Part shown: piece by piece, positions 25,587 through 33,216 of the stretch
Numbering within the stretch: the first letter of the stretch is position 1
Layout of the letters: each line of letters opens with the position of its first letter
Assembly: GCF_003568845.1 (NCBI RefSeq)
Contig: NZ_CP030126.1
Span: 596,501 to 660,500, forward strand
Source of the DNA: Indioceanicola profundi
Lineage (GTDB): Bacteria > Pseudomonadota > Alphaproteobacteria > Azospirillales > Azospirillaceae
Length of the DNA: 64,000 nt
Direction of reading: 5' to 3'
Position numbers and translations under genes: made by a program
Notes under the pieces: model-generated
What the model was told of the DNA's origin: nothing
Seen by the model: only the letters and a program-made list of their open reading frames with translations
The model's database searches: none

Positions 25587-26471
25587 ATGGCGCACCTGAC
25601 GGCAGCAGGCTGGGAGTCCAAGGGCGGGTACATCGCCCTGACCGACCGGAACGGCGATCCGCAGCGCATTTTCGTGGTCCAGGTCGGCCCGCGGGACGGC
25701 CGGCCCGTCCTGATGCTGCACGGCTTTCCCACCAGCGGATATGACTGGTCACGGATCGTTCCCCTGTTGCCGGACCGCCGCCTCATCATTCCGGACTTTC
25801 TTGGCTTCGGCCTGTCGGACAAGCCGGCGGACCATGGCTACAGCCTGATCGAGCAGGCGGAGTTCATGATCCAGCTCGTGGGCAGGCTCGGATTGTCCTC
25901 GGTCCAGGTGGTGGCCCATGACTACGGCGTGTCGGTGGCGCAGGAGCTGCTGTACAGGGCGACCGTGGGCACCCTGTCCTTCAGCCTCACACGCGTGGCC
26001 TTCCTGAATGGAGGGCTGTTTCCCGACCTGCACCGGCTGCGGCCGATTCAGCGGTTGTTGCTGTCGCCGCTCGGCGCCGCGGCGGGGCGGCTGGTGACCC
26101 GCCGCGCCTTCGGCCGGGCAATGAGGGACCTCCTGTCCCCGTCGCACCCCATGACGGGGGCGGAGCTGGACGAGCACTGGGGTCTGGTCCGCCGGGCTGG
26201 CGGCCTTCGGATCGCGCACAGGCTGATCCGCTATGTGGTCGATCGTCGGGAGAACGGGGTTCAGTGGGTCGCGGCTCTGGAAGGAAGTCCGGTTCCGCTG
26301 GCCTTCATCTGGGGCATGCTGGACCCGGTCTCCGGCGACCATGTGATGGAACGGTTGGAGCGGATTTTGCCCGAGGCGGTACTGGCTCCGCTGCCGGATG
26401 TCGGCCACTACCCGCAATGGGAGACGCCGGAGCGGGTGGCGGAAGCGCTTCACGCTTTCCTGGAACGCTGA
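25587..26471 (+). CDS. Alpha/beta hydrolase resembling MEST/epoxide hydrolase
   Basis: This 294-aa protein has an alpha/beta-hydrolase fold. It shows the oxyanion motif MLHGFPTSGYDW, a nucleophile elbow VVAHDYGVSVAQ with Asp rather than Ser, the acid at GMLDPVSGDH, and His in PDVGHYPQWE. HDYG is the elbow of the MEST (mesoderm-specific transcript) branch. AFLNGGLFPDLHRLRPIQRL and GHYPQWETP also recall that branch more than haloalkane dehalogenases. An Asp nucleophile suggests epoxide or C-halogen bond hydrolysis; MEST substrates are not settled. It ends 17 bases before a hairpin shared with mlaC. Confidence 0.82.
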   Translation: MAHLTAAGWESKGGYIALTDRNGDPQRIFVVQVGPRDGRPVLMLHGFPTSGYDWSRIVPLLPDRRLIIPDFLGFGLSDKPADHGYSLIEQAEFMIQLVGRLGLSSVQVVAHDYGVSVAQELLYRATVGTLSFSLTRVAFLNGGLFPDLHRLRPIQRLLLSPLGAAAGRLVTRRAFGRAMRDLLSPSHPMTGAELDEHWGLVRRAGGLRIAHRLIRYVVDRRENGVQWVAALEGSPVPLAFIWGMLDPVSGDHVMERLERILPEAVLAPLPDVGHYPQWETPERVAEALHAFLER

Positions 26472-26487
26472 GCAGTCCGGAATCGAA

Positions 26488-26511
26488 ACGGCCCGCCATT
26501 GGGCGGGCCGT
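26488..26511. terminator. Hairpin between the hydrolase and mlaC
   Basis: A perfect 10-bp stem ACGGCCCGCC / GGCGGGCCGT with loop ATTG lies between these convergent genes. There is no T tract on either strand, so the termination role is tentative. Confidence 0.45.
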
Positions 26512-26536
26512 CCGGTAGGTTGAGCGGCAGAGCGGC

Positions 26537-27175
26537 TTACTTGCCGTCGGCCGTCTGGATGCGCTGCCGCAGAGCGTTCAGAAGGGCATCGAAGCGCCCG
26601 CCATTGTTGTCGATCACGCTGGAGAACTCGCTCCGCTGCGTCTGGCTCATGCTGACGTTCTCGACGATCACGTCGACGATCTTGAAGCTGTCATCGCGGC
26701 CCCGGACGCGCCAGGCGACGTTCACCGGCGGACCGTTCGGGCGCAGTACCTGACTGGTCACCACGGCGTCGCGGCTGCCGGCCGGCTGGGCGCCGGTCAC
26801 CTTGAACTGCTCGCCCGAATATTCGCTGAAGCGCTGCGCATAGACCTCGACGATCATGCGCTGGAACAGGTCCATATACTCGGACTGCTGCTCCGGCGTC
26901 GCGTTGCGCCAATGGGGGCCAAGGACGAAGCGTCCGATGGTCTGGACGTCGAAATTCTCGGTCAGCAGATCACGGAATACCTGCTTGCGCTCCGCCTCGC
27001 CGACACTCCGGTCGGCAAGGGTGGAGATAACGCGGTCACCCAGGCCCTGGACGAACTCCGAGGCGGCCTTGGTTTCGGTCTGGGCCCAGGCCGGGCCGGC
27101 GAAGGCGACGAAGCCGGCAACGATGGTGCCAAGCGCGCCGCGCAGAAAGTTTCGACGGGTATTCATGCCAATCAC
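26537..27175 (-). CDS. mlaC: Phospholipid-binding protein MlaC
   Basis: This 212-aa protein belongs to the MlaC/Ttg2D family of periplasmic shuttles that carry phospholipids between the outer-membrane MlaA complex and the inner-membrane MlaFEDB transporter. Typical parts are RDLLTENFDVQTIGRFVLG, YMDLFQRMIVEVYAQRFSEY, WRVRGRDDSFKIVDVIVEN and FSSVIDNNGG. The signal peptide has a twin-arginine pattern (TRRNFLRGALG). The GTG at 27175 has AAGGA seven bases ahead; an ATG nine bases inside is the alternative. mlaA follows upstream on the same strand, 61 bases away. Confidence 0.9.
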   Translation of the reverse strand: MIGMNTRRNFLRGALGTIVAGFVAFAGPAWAQTETKAASEFVQGLGDRVISTLADRSVGEAERKQVFRDLLTENFDVQTIGRFVLGPHWRNATPEQQSEYMDLFQRMIVEVYAQRFSEYSGEQFKVTGAQPAGSRDAVVTSQVLRPNGPPVNVAWRVRGRDDSFKIVDVIVENVSMSQTQRSEFSSVIDNNGGRFDALLNALRQRIQTADGK

Positions 27176-27236
27176 GTGGAAATCCTTGTCCGGATGTCAG
27201 TGTGACCGAACCGGCTCAACGGGGGAGTGACCCCGG

Positions 27237-28040
27237 TCACGGCTCGGCGTCGAATTCGTCATCGTAGTCCGGGATGTCCGGGAATGTGTTCGGATCGGGC
27301 GCACCGTCGCGGATCCAGCCATCGCGCCGCTGCCGGTACAAGGACCGCATGGCGGCGTAATAATCGAAGCTGTTGCGCCGCAGATCCTCGATGACTCCCA
27401 GATAGGTCGCCCGCGTATCCACGCCGACCAGGATGGTGCGCGTCCAGTTGAACCATTCGGCATCCGCCTCCTGTGCCGTCAAACGCACAGGATCGGCGAA
27501 AGTTTCGGCCAGCAGCGCCGGGCCGTCCCGCAGGGATGAGCTGCCGATCACCGGGAGGACCAGATACGGCCCCTCGGGCACGCCCCAGATGGCCAGGGTC
27601 TGTTCGAAGCTTTCATACTCGTAGGGCATGCCCATATCGGCCGCCACGTCGAAGATGCCGGCCAGTCCTATGGTGCTGTTGATGCCGAACCGCTTGACCG
27701 CGGTGCCGGCCCCGTTCCAGTCGCCCTGCAGGGCCTGATTCGCCAGGTTCAGGGGCTCGCGCAGGTTCTGAAGAACGTTGGTGACGCCGCGTTCCACCGG
27801 ATCGGGCAGGACGGCGTGGTAGATTTGCGCCACCGGCTTGATCAGCACCACGTCCAACGCTTCGTTGAACCAGAAAACCGCACGGTTCACCGGTTCCAGC
27901 GGATCGTTGATGCCCTGGGCGGCCGGTGCGGATTGGGCGGGGCCGGCCGGTCCTTCCTCCGGGGCGGAGGCGCAGCCCGCCAGCATGGCCAGGGCCATGA
28001 GGCCGGCGGCAAGCGTGGGAATGGTTCTGCGGCGAAGCAT
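27237..28040 (-). CDS. mlaA: Outer-membrane lipoprotein MlaA (VacJ)
   Basis: This 267-aa lipoprotein (LAGC lipobox, Cys near residue 23) has the VacJ domain: INDPLEPVNRAVFWFNEALD, VLQNLREPLNLANQALQGD, FGINSTIGLAGIFDVAADMG and GPYLVLPVIGSSSLRDG. It removes misplaced phospholipid from the outer leaflet and passes it to MlaC, whose gene follows it in the same transcript. The MlaFED genes are not in the window. The C-terminus is acidic (DIPDYDDEFDAEP). Confidence 0.92.
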   Translation of the reverse strand: MLRRRTIPTLAAGLMALAMLAGCASAPEEGPAGPAQSAPAAQGINDPLEPVNRAVFWFNEALDVVLIKPVAQIYHAVLPDPVERGVTNVLQNLREPLNLANQALQGDWNGAGTAVKRFGINSTIGLAGIFDVAADMGMPYEYESFEQTLAIWGVPEGPYLVLPVIGSSSLRDGPALLAETFADPVRLTAQEADAEWFNWTRTILVGVDTRATYLGVIEDLRRNSFDYYAAMRSLYRQRRDGWIRDGAPDPNTFPDIPDYDDEFDAEP

Positions 28041-28378
28041 GGGAGGACCGGTCCTTCGTCAGACACTTATGGAGAGTGGCGGTACTGGCAGGCGATAGGA
28101 AGGCGGGATTGTGGCGTTTCGCCCGTTAAATCGGGATATAAGCCAACAGGCATTTCACGCAATGGCTACCCGTAAGCGGCTGCCATGCATGGTTGAGTGT
28201 GTCACTTTAGTGCTAAGTGGAACACTGCAGCGATGGGAAAGGTTGCCTGCGGCCGGTTGGAACGCCGCCATCCATCCTTCCAACCTGTCGCTTCCCGACA
28301 TTGGAACAGCATAAAGACATCTTTATATGTTGATCCCTCTGTGGCATGGTGCCGGCCATGGAAAGGGACTCGCGTGCA
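28041..28378. other. Divergent control region between mlaA and the ArsR-methyltransferase operon
   Basis: No gene is supported in this roughly 340-base gap. It must hold the promoters of mlaA (leftward) and the regulator-metF operon (rightward). The clear element is the CATAAAGACATCTTTAT operator near 28310. A small CCCG-TTAAAT-CGGG hairpin lies near 28119. ATG codons at 28346 and 28358 are alternative starts of the regulator gene. Confidence 0.5.
28310..28326. promoter_or_regulatory. Operator palindrome CATAAAGACATCTTTAT upstream of the regulator-metF operon
   Basis: Arms ATAAAGA and TCTTTAT surround a central CA. Sixteen of the seventeen bases are the same as in the element upstream of metH at 37170. 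It lies 20-53 bases before the possible starts of the ArsR-type gene, a position suited to autorepression. SahR-type ArsR regulators of methionine metabolism bind palindromes of this AT-rich kind; the assignment here is inferred from context. Confidence 0.7.
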
Positions 28379-29362
28379 ATGGATGTGCTGCTGAATGCCT
28401 TGAAGGCTGCGGCGGAGCCGACCCGGCTGCGGCTGCTGTCGCTCTGCGCCCATGGGGAGCTGACGGTGACGGAACTGACCCAGATTCTGGGGCAGAGCCA
28501 GCCGCGCGTGTCCCGCCATCTGAAGCTTCTGTGCGAGGCCGGGTTGCTGGAGCGGTTCCGGGAAGGCATCTGGGCCTATTACCGGCTGGGGGGCAGAGGG
28601 GCGATGGCCGAACTGGCGCGCACCCTGGTCGATGCCGTCCCCGCCGACGATCCCACCCTGGCGCTCGACCTGGAGCGGCTGGAGCAGACCCGGCGTTTGC
28701 GGCGCGAAGCGGCGGCCCAGTATTTCCGGGAGAATGCCGAACGGTGGCACGAGATCCGCTCCCTCCACGTTCCGGAACGCGAGGTGGAGGAAGCGCTCGG
28801 CCGCATGCTGCCCGCCAGCGGCCTGCACGACCTGCTGGATGTGGGCACCGGCACCGGCCGCATGCTGGAGCTGTTCGGCCCGCGGGTGGAGCGCGCCATC
28901 GGCGTCGATGCCTCACGCGAGATGCTGTCCGTTGCCCGCGTGAACCTGGACCGCGCCGGCCTTCGCCACTGTCAGGTTCGCCTGGCCGACATGTACCAGT
29001 TGCCGCTGCCGAGCCAGAGCCAGGATGCCGTGATCTTCCACCAGGTCCTCCACTTTGCCGAAGACCCGGCGGAGGCTCTGGGCGAGGCTGCCCGGGTGCT
29101 GCGCCCCGGCGGAACCATGCTGGTGGTGGATTTCGCCCGGCATGAGCTGGACTACCTGCGGGACCAGCACGCCCACCGCCGCCTGGGCTTCGGTTCGGCG
29201 GAGGTGGAGGGCTGGCTGCGCGCGGCCGGCCTGTCCACGGAGCCGGCGCTCGAATTGCCCGGCGATCCCCTGACCGTCTGCATCTGGCGGGCCACCCGGC
29301 CGACAGCGGCCGTCCCCGTCCAAACCCCGACCCAAGCCGTCGAGACCGGAGCCTTGACATGA
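28379..29362 (+). CDS. ArsR-family regulator fused to a SAM-dependent methyltransferase
   Basis: This protein of about 327 aa has an N-terminal ArsR winged helix (about 5-90: ALKAAAEPTRLRLLSLC, LTQILGQSQPRVSRHLKLLC) and a C-terminal class I methyltransferase domain (LLDVGTGTGRMLELFG about 160, GVDASREML, VLRPGGTMLVVDF). Fusions of this kind occur next to methionine-cycle genes, where the second domain is thought to sense SAM or S-adenosylhomocysteine. It overlaps metF by four bases and has a palindromic operator just upstream. I chose the ATG at 28379 because family members begin there; ATGs at 28346 and 28358 are possible. Confidence 0.88.
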   Translation: MDVLLNALKAAAEPTRLRLLSLCAHGELTVTELTQILGQSQPRVSRHLKLLCEAGLLERFREGIWAYYRLGGRGAMAELARTLVDAVPADDPTLALDLERLEQTRRLRREAAAQYFRENAERWHEIRSLHVPEREVEEALGRMLPASGLHDLLDVGTGTGRMLELFGPRVERAIGVDASREMLSVARVNLDRAGLRHCQVRLADMYQLPLPSQSQDAVIFHQVLHFAEDPAEALGEAARVLRPGGTMLVVDFARHELDYLRDQHAHRRLGFGSAEVEGWLRAAGLSTEPALELPGDPLTVCIWRATRPTAAVPVQTPTQAVETGALT

Positions 29363-30306
29363 CCCTCGCCAGCCTGATGGACGCCGATCAGCAGCACCCG
29401 CCGCTGGTCACGACGCCCAGCGGCCTGACCGTGAGCTTTGAATTCTTCCCGCCCAAGACGGAGAAGATGAATGAGAACCTCTGGCACGCCATCCGGCGTC
29501 TGGCGCCGCTGAAGCCCGCCTTCGTCTCGGTGACCTATGGCGCCGGCGGCACGACGCGGGAGCGGACGCACGCCACGGTGACGGAAATCCAGAAGGAGAC
29601 CGGAATCCCGGCGGCGGCCCACCTGACCTGCGTGGCCGCCACGAAGGAGGAGATCGACGAGATCGCGCGCTCCTACTGGGACGCCGGCATCCGTCACATC
29701 GTGGCCCTGCGCGGCGACCCACCGCCGCGGCCGGACGGCACCGGCGGCCTTGGCGGCACCGGCTATGAGCCGCATCCCGGCGGCTACGCCTATGCTGCCG
29801 ATCTGGTGGCCGGGCTGAAGCGGGTGGCGGATTTCGAGATTTCCGTCGCCTGCTTCCCCGAGGTGCATCCGGAGGCGGTGAATGCCGAGATCGACCTGGA
29901 CAATCTGAAGCGCAAGGTCGATGCCGGCGCCAGCCGCGCCATCAGCCAGTTCTTCTTCGATCCGGAAGCCTTCCTGCGCTTCCGCGACCGGGCAGAGGCT
30001 GCCGGGATCACCATCCCGCTGGTTCCGGGCATCATGCCGATCCTGAACTACGCCAAGGCCACGGAGATGGGCCGCCGCTGCAATTGCGCGGTGCCGGAGT
30101 GGATGGAGGAGCTGTTCGACGGGCTGGACGATGTGCCGGAAACCCGCCAACTCGTCGCCGCCACGGTGGCCGTGCAGCAGTGCCGCTATCTGGAGCGGGA
30201 AGGGGTGAAGCAGTTCCACTTCTACACCCTGAACAAGGCCGACCTGACCGTCGCCATCTGCCACATGCTGGGCGTTCGGGCGAAGACGGCAGCGCAGAAG
30301 GGGTAG
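29359..30306 (+). CDS. metF: 5,10-methylenetetrahydrofolate reductase
   Basis: This 315-aa flavoprotein makes 5-methyltetrahydrofolate, the methyl donor for methionine synthase. It is a full-length TIM-barrel MetF with VSFEFFPPKTEKMNENLW (catalytic Glu), PAFVSVTYGAGGTTRERT, HLTCVAATKEEIDEI, ALRGDPPP, CFPEVHPEAV and ISQFFFDPEAFLRF. Its ATG overlaps the stop of the ArsR-methyltransferase gene (ATGA), so expression should follow that regulator. Split metH lies 3-7 kb downstream on the other strand with the same operator. Confidence 0.96.
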   Translation: MTLASLMDADQQHPPLVTTPSGLTVSFEFFPPKTEKMNENLWHAIRRLAPLKPAFVSVTYGAGGTTRERTHATVTEIQKETGIPAAAHLTCVAATKEEIDEIARSYWDAGIRHIVALRGDPPPRPDGTGGLGGTGYEPHPGGYAYAADLVAGLKRVADFEISVACFPEVHPEAVNAEIDLDNLKRKVDAGASRAISQFFFDPEAFLRFRDRAEAAGITIPLVPGIMPILNYAKATEMGRRCNCAVPEWMEELFDGLDDVPETRQLVAATVAVQQCRYLEREGVKQFHFYTLNKADLTVAICHMLGVRAKTAAQKG

Positions 30307-30383
30307 CTTCCGTCTCGGGTACTTGGCGCGGGGTGGGGCAGGGGGCAGGTTGCTTCCGTCCCCTCCCGCCGGAGAACGTGAGA

Positions 30384-30830
30384 ATGCCGTCCGCCTTCCG
30401 ACCCGCCCTGCATCTGGCCCCGATCCTGGCGGGCGGGTGCCTGCTGGCCGCCTTGCCGGCCCAGGCGGGAGAGATGACCATCCAGGTCAGCAACACCTAT
30501 GAGACGGAGGGCGATCTCCGCGCCGCCGTCTACGACAATGCGGAGGCGTTCGAGGATGGCGGGACGCCGGTGGCCGCCCTGGTGCTGCGCCTGTCCCAGC
30601 CCGGCGCGCAGGTGAGCTTCGGCCCGCTGCCGCCCGGCCGTTACGCCGTGCGGGTGTTCCAGGACATCAACCGGAACGGGGAGATCGACCGGAACATGCT
30701 GGGCATGCCGCGCGAGCCCTTCGGCTTCTCCAACGACGCCATGGGCTCCATGGGCCCGCCCAGCTTCGACCAGGCGGCGGTCATGGTGGAGGATGGCACG
30801 ACCGATGTGCCGGTGAAGCTTCACCGCTAG
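30384..30830 (+). CDS. DUF2141 family secreted protein
   Basis: This 148-aa protein has a signal peptide (cleavage near AQAG, residue 29) and a beta-sandwich DUF2141 domain. MTIQVSNTYETEGDLRAAVYD is followed by PPGRYAVRVFQDINRNGEIDRN, the diagnostic segment, then MLGMPREPFGFSNDA and VEDGTTDVPVKL. The DINRNGEID loop could bind calcium. Function is unknown. The ATG at 30384 has GGAGAA about eight bases upstream. It follows metF by 77 bases and may be read from the same promoter. Confidence 0.85.
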   Translation: MPSAFRPALHLAPILAGGCLLAALPAQAGEMTIQVSNTYETEGDLRAAVYDNAEAFEDGGTPVAALVLRLSQPGAQVSFGPLPPGRYAVRVFQDINRNGEIDRNMLGMPREPFGFSNDAMGSMGPPSFDQAAVMVEDGTTDVPVKLHR

Positions 30831-30977
30831 CTCCTGCGGTTCGTGGACCGGTCCTTCCCGAGAATGCCCAGGACCCGCCCAAGGACCGCCACAAACCAGC
30901 GCGACCTTTCGACTGTTAGGCTTGTGGGTCGCATCGGTTTCGCCGACGCGGCGCGGCTGGCAACAAAAGGTGCCGAA

Positions 30978-31640
30978 ATGCTGAAGCGCTTCCTCGGTGC
31001 GCTGATGGCAGCGATGGTGACGGCGGGTGCCGCCCAGGCTGCCACCATCACCCTCTATTCCGAACCCGGCTTCCGGGGCGATCGGATCACCCTGCGCCAC
31101 GATATCGGCAACTTCGCCGAAGTGCCGCCCTGGAACGACAGGGCCCGCTCCCTGATCGTGGAGTCCGGGAGCTGGGAGGTCTGCAAGAATGCCGGCTTCG
31201 ACAAGTGCCGCACGCTGACCCCCGGCACCAAGATCGCCCATCTGGGTGAGATCAAGTATCTGGGCGAGATATCCTCGCTCCGCCTGCTCGACAATTATGC
31301 CAGGGACGATCGTTGGGACCGGGATGACCGCTGGAATGATCGACGGTGGGATGACGACCGTTGGGGCCGCCAGCCCCAGCCGCGTCCGCCGGTGAACCGC
31401 CCGCCGCCGCGCTGGGATGACGATGTGGTCTGGGACAATCCCCGGCGTCCCACTCCGGTCAACAACCTGACCGCCTGCCAGCGTAGCGTCTATGACGGGT
31501 TCTTGGACCGGTACGGCCGCCACGGCAAAGTGGAATTCAGCGGCGGCGGCCGTGACGGCACCGTCTGGTGGAACGGGGAGCCGTGGCGCTACCGCTGCAC
31601 ACCCGACCGGATCAACATCTGGCAGGAAGGTCGCTGGTAG
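30978..31640 (+). CDS. Beta/gamma-crystallin-like secreted protein with Asp-Arg-Trp repeats
   Basis: This 220-aa protein has a signal peptide (cleavage near AQA). A crystallin-type Greek-key segment follows (ITLYSEPGFRGDRITLRHDI; WNDRARSLIVESGSWEVC; GEIKYLGEISSLRLL). A central run of repeats (DDRWDRDDRWNDRRWDDDRW) and a proline-rich part lead to a C-terminal domain (ACQRSVYDGFLDRYGRHGKVEFSG...WRYRCTPDRIN). Beta/gamma-crystallins often bind calcium; the acidic repeat may add to this. AAGG seven bases before the ATG supports the start. Role unknown. Confidence 0.75.
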   Translation: MLKRFLGALMAAMVTAGAAQAATITLYSEPGFRGDRITLRHDIGNFAEVPPWNDRARSLIVESGSWEVCKNAGFDKCRTLTPGTKIAHLGEIKYLGEISSLRLLDNYARDDRWDRDDRWNDRRWDDDRWGRQPQPRPPVNRPPPRWDDDVVWDNPRRPTPVNNLTACQRSVYDGFLDRYGRHGKVEFSGGGRDGTVWWNGEPWRYRCTPDRINIWQEGRW

Positions 31641-31643
31641 ACT

Positions 31644-31826
31644 TCAGCCTTCCTCTTCCTGATCGGCGCGGGCCAGCGTCTCATAGCCCGCGCCGACCAT
31701 GACCCCGGCCATGGCCGCCACGATCTGCGCCTCCAGCCCGGGCGTCACGCCCATCAGCCCGGTCGCGATGTGATGCGCCGCAAAGGCCGAAACCAGGGCC
31801 AGCACCCCCGCCAATAGCCAACGCAT
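31644..31826 (-). CDS. 60-aa membrane mini-protein
   Basis: The peptide MRWLLAGVLALVSAFAAHHI continues with TGLMGVTPGLEAQIVAAMAGVM and ends in an acidic tail DQEEEG. It has two hydrophobic segments. GGGGAGAGGCGG before the ATG at 31826 is a strong ribosome site, which is why I call it although it is short. It is convergent with the crystallin-like gene (three bases apart) and lies downstream of the M42 peptidase gene. No function known. Confidence 0.6.
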   Translation of the reverse strand: MRWLLAGVLALVSAFAAHHIATGLMGVTPGLEAQIVAAMAGVMVGAGYETLARADQEEEG

Positions 31827-31903
31827 GATCCGCCTCTCCCCTGTAGGAGGAAGGCAAACAAGGCAGCGGAGCCTTGGTTTCACGTGGGACGGTCGAGGCG
31901 GTC

Positions 31904-32971
31904 TTATCGGGGAGTGAAGTCCGTATCCGGCGTCACCAGCCGGCAATAGGCGGCCATCAGGCGGGCGCAATCCTCCACATCCTTCAAGCTCAGCACCTCG
32001 CACGGCGTGTGCATGTAGCGCAGCGGAATGCCGAGCAGGCCGGTCGCCATGCCCGGCCCGTTGATCTGCATGGCACCGGCATCGGTCGGCGTGGCCCCGG
32101 GGGTCACGCGCACCTGGAACGGAATCCCTTCCTCCATCGCGGCTCTGCGGATCAGGTCGAAGACGATGGGATTGGTGTTCGCGCCACGGGAGACGCTGGG
32201 CCCCTTTCCGACGTCGAGCTGCCCGTACTGAGCCTTGCTGACGCCGGGATAGTCGACCGCATGATCCACATCGACCGCCAGCCCGGTCTGCGCCCCGATT
32301 GCGAAGGCGGCCGTCTTGGCGCCGCGCGACCCGATTTCCTCCTGCACCGTTCCAACGGCATGGACCCCGACGCCGCGCGCCAGCCCGCCCTCCTCCTTGA
32401 GGAGGCGCAAGGTCTCGGCGACGATGAACAGGCCCACCTTGTTGTCGAAGGCGCGTGCCATGGCACGGTCGCCCAGAAGCGGCTGGAACTCGTACTGGTA
32501 GGTGACGACATCCCCGACCTGGACCGCGGCTTCGGCCTCGGCGCGGGAGCTTGCGCCGATGTCGATCCACAGATCCTTGAGTTCCGGCTTCTTCTTGCCT
32601 TCCTCCGTGCTCAGGAGATGGATGGCCTTGCGTCCGATGCATCCGGCGGTGCGCTGCCGGCCATGCACCCAGACCATCTGTCCAACGGGGATGATGCTGT
32701 CATGCCCGCCGATAGCGCTGAAGTAAAGGAGGCCTTCATCGCTGATGTGGTGAACGATGAAGCCGATCTCGTCCATATGCCCGGCGAGCATGATCTTCAT
32801 CGGCGCGTCCGGGTTCACCACCGCGGTCACGTTGCCATGCACGTCGGTAGCGACCCGGTCGGCATAAGGTCCGGCATATTCCCGGTACAGCTTCGCCACC
32901 CTATGTTCGTACCCGCTTGGCGAGGGGGCGTTCACGAGGCTTCTCAGGAATTCGAGCGATTGATCCCGCAT
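31904..32971 (-). CDS. M42 family metallo-aminopeptidase
   Basis: This 355-aa cytoplasmic peptidase has the M42/M28-type dinuclear metal site: LAGHMDEIGFIVHHI (His, Asp), MARAFDNKVGLF (bridging Asp), GTVQEEIGSRGAKTAA (catalytic Glu pair), LAVDVDHAVDYPG, and YMHTPCEVLSLKDVEDC. These match TET-like glutamyl aminopeptidases that form dodecameric cages and process short peptides. It is full length. The ATG fits the family N-terminus, MRDQSLEFLRSLVNAPSPSGYE. Confidence 0.92.
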   Translation of the reverse strand: MRDQSLEFLRSLVNAPSPSGYEHRVAKLYREYAGPYADRVATDVHGNVTAVVNPDAPMKIMLAGHMDEIGFIVHHISDEGLLYFSAIGGHDSIIPVGQMVWVHGRQRTAGCIGRKAIHLLSTEEGKKKPELKDLWIDIGASSRAEAEAAVQVGDVVTYQYEFQPLLGDRAMARAFDNKVGLFIVAETLRLLKEEGGLARGVGVHAVGTVQEEIGSRGAKTAAFAIGAQTGLAVDVDHAVDYPGVSKAQYGQLDVGKGPSVSRGANTNPIVFDLIRRAAMEEGIPFQVRVTPGATPTDAGAMQINGPGMATGLLGIPLRYMHTPCEVLSLKDVEDCARLMAAYCRLVTPDTDFTPR

Positions 32972-33174
32972 GGTCCGAACGTCTCCCGACTGGAACCGGC
33001 AAGGTCAGAACGCCGGATTTTGGCCATCGCGGCAGCAAACTGCCGACAGCAGAATACGTTCCGGCCAGTCGTGCGACATACTGAGGCCTTGAGGGCTCTC
33101 CTGATCAAGCGCAGAGCCGATCGGGCCCGGCGGTTTCAGCGGTGCGGTAGGGCAGGGCCATTTGGAGAGGGGAT

Positions 33175-33205
33175 GTCGGATCGTCGCCTCAGGGCTCGAT
33201 CCGAC
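33175..33205. repeat. Dispersed hairpin repeat GTCGGATCG...CGATCCGAC, copy 1
   Basis: Nine-base perfect arms flank 13 bases, and the right arm continues into CTACA. It lies 12 bases beyond the metH stop in a gene-free gap. The same arms, with the same TAGGTCGGATCG edge, recur near 46307. It has the look of a REP-like intergenic repeat; it may also help end the metH transcript. Confidence 0.5.
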
Positions 33206-33216
33206 CTACATTTCCC

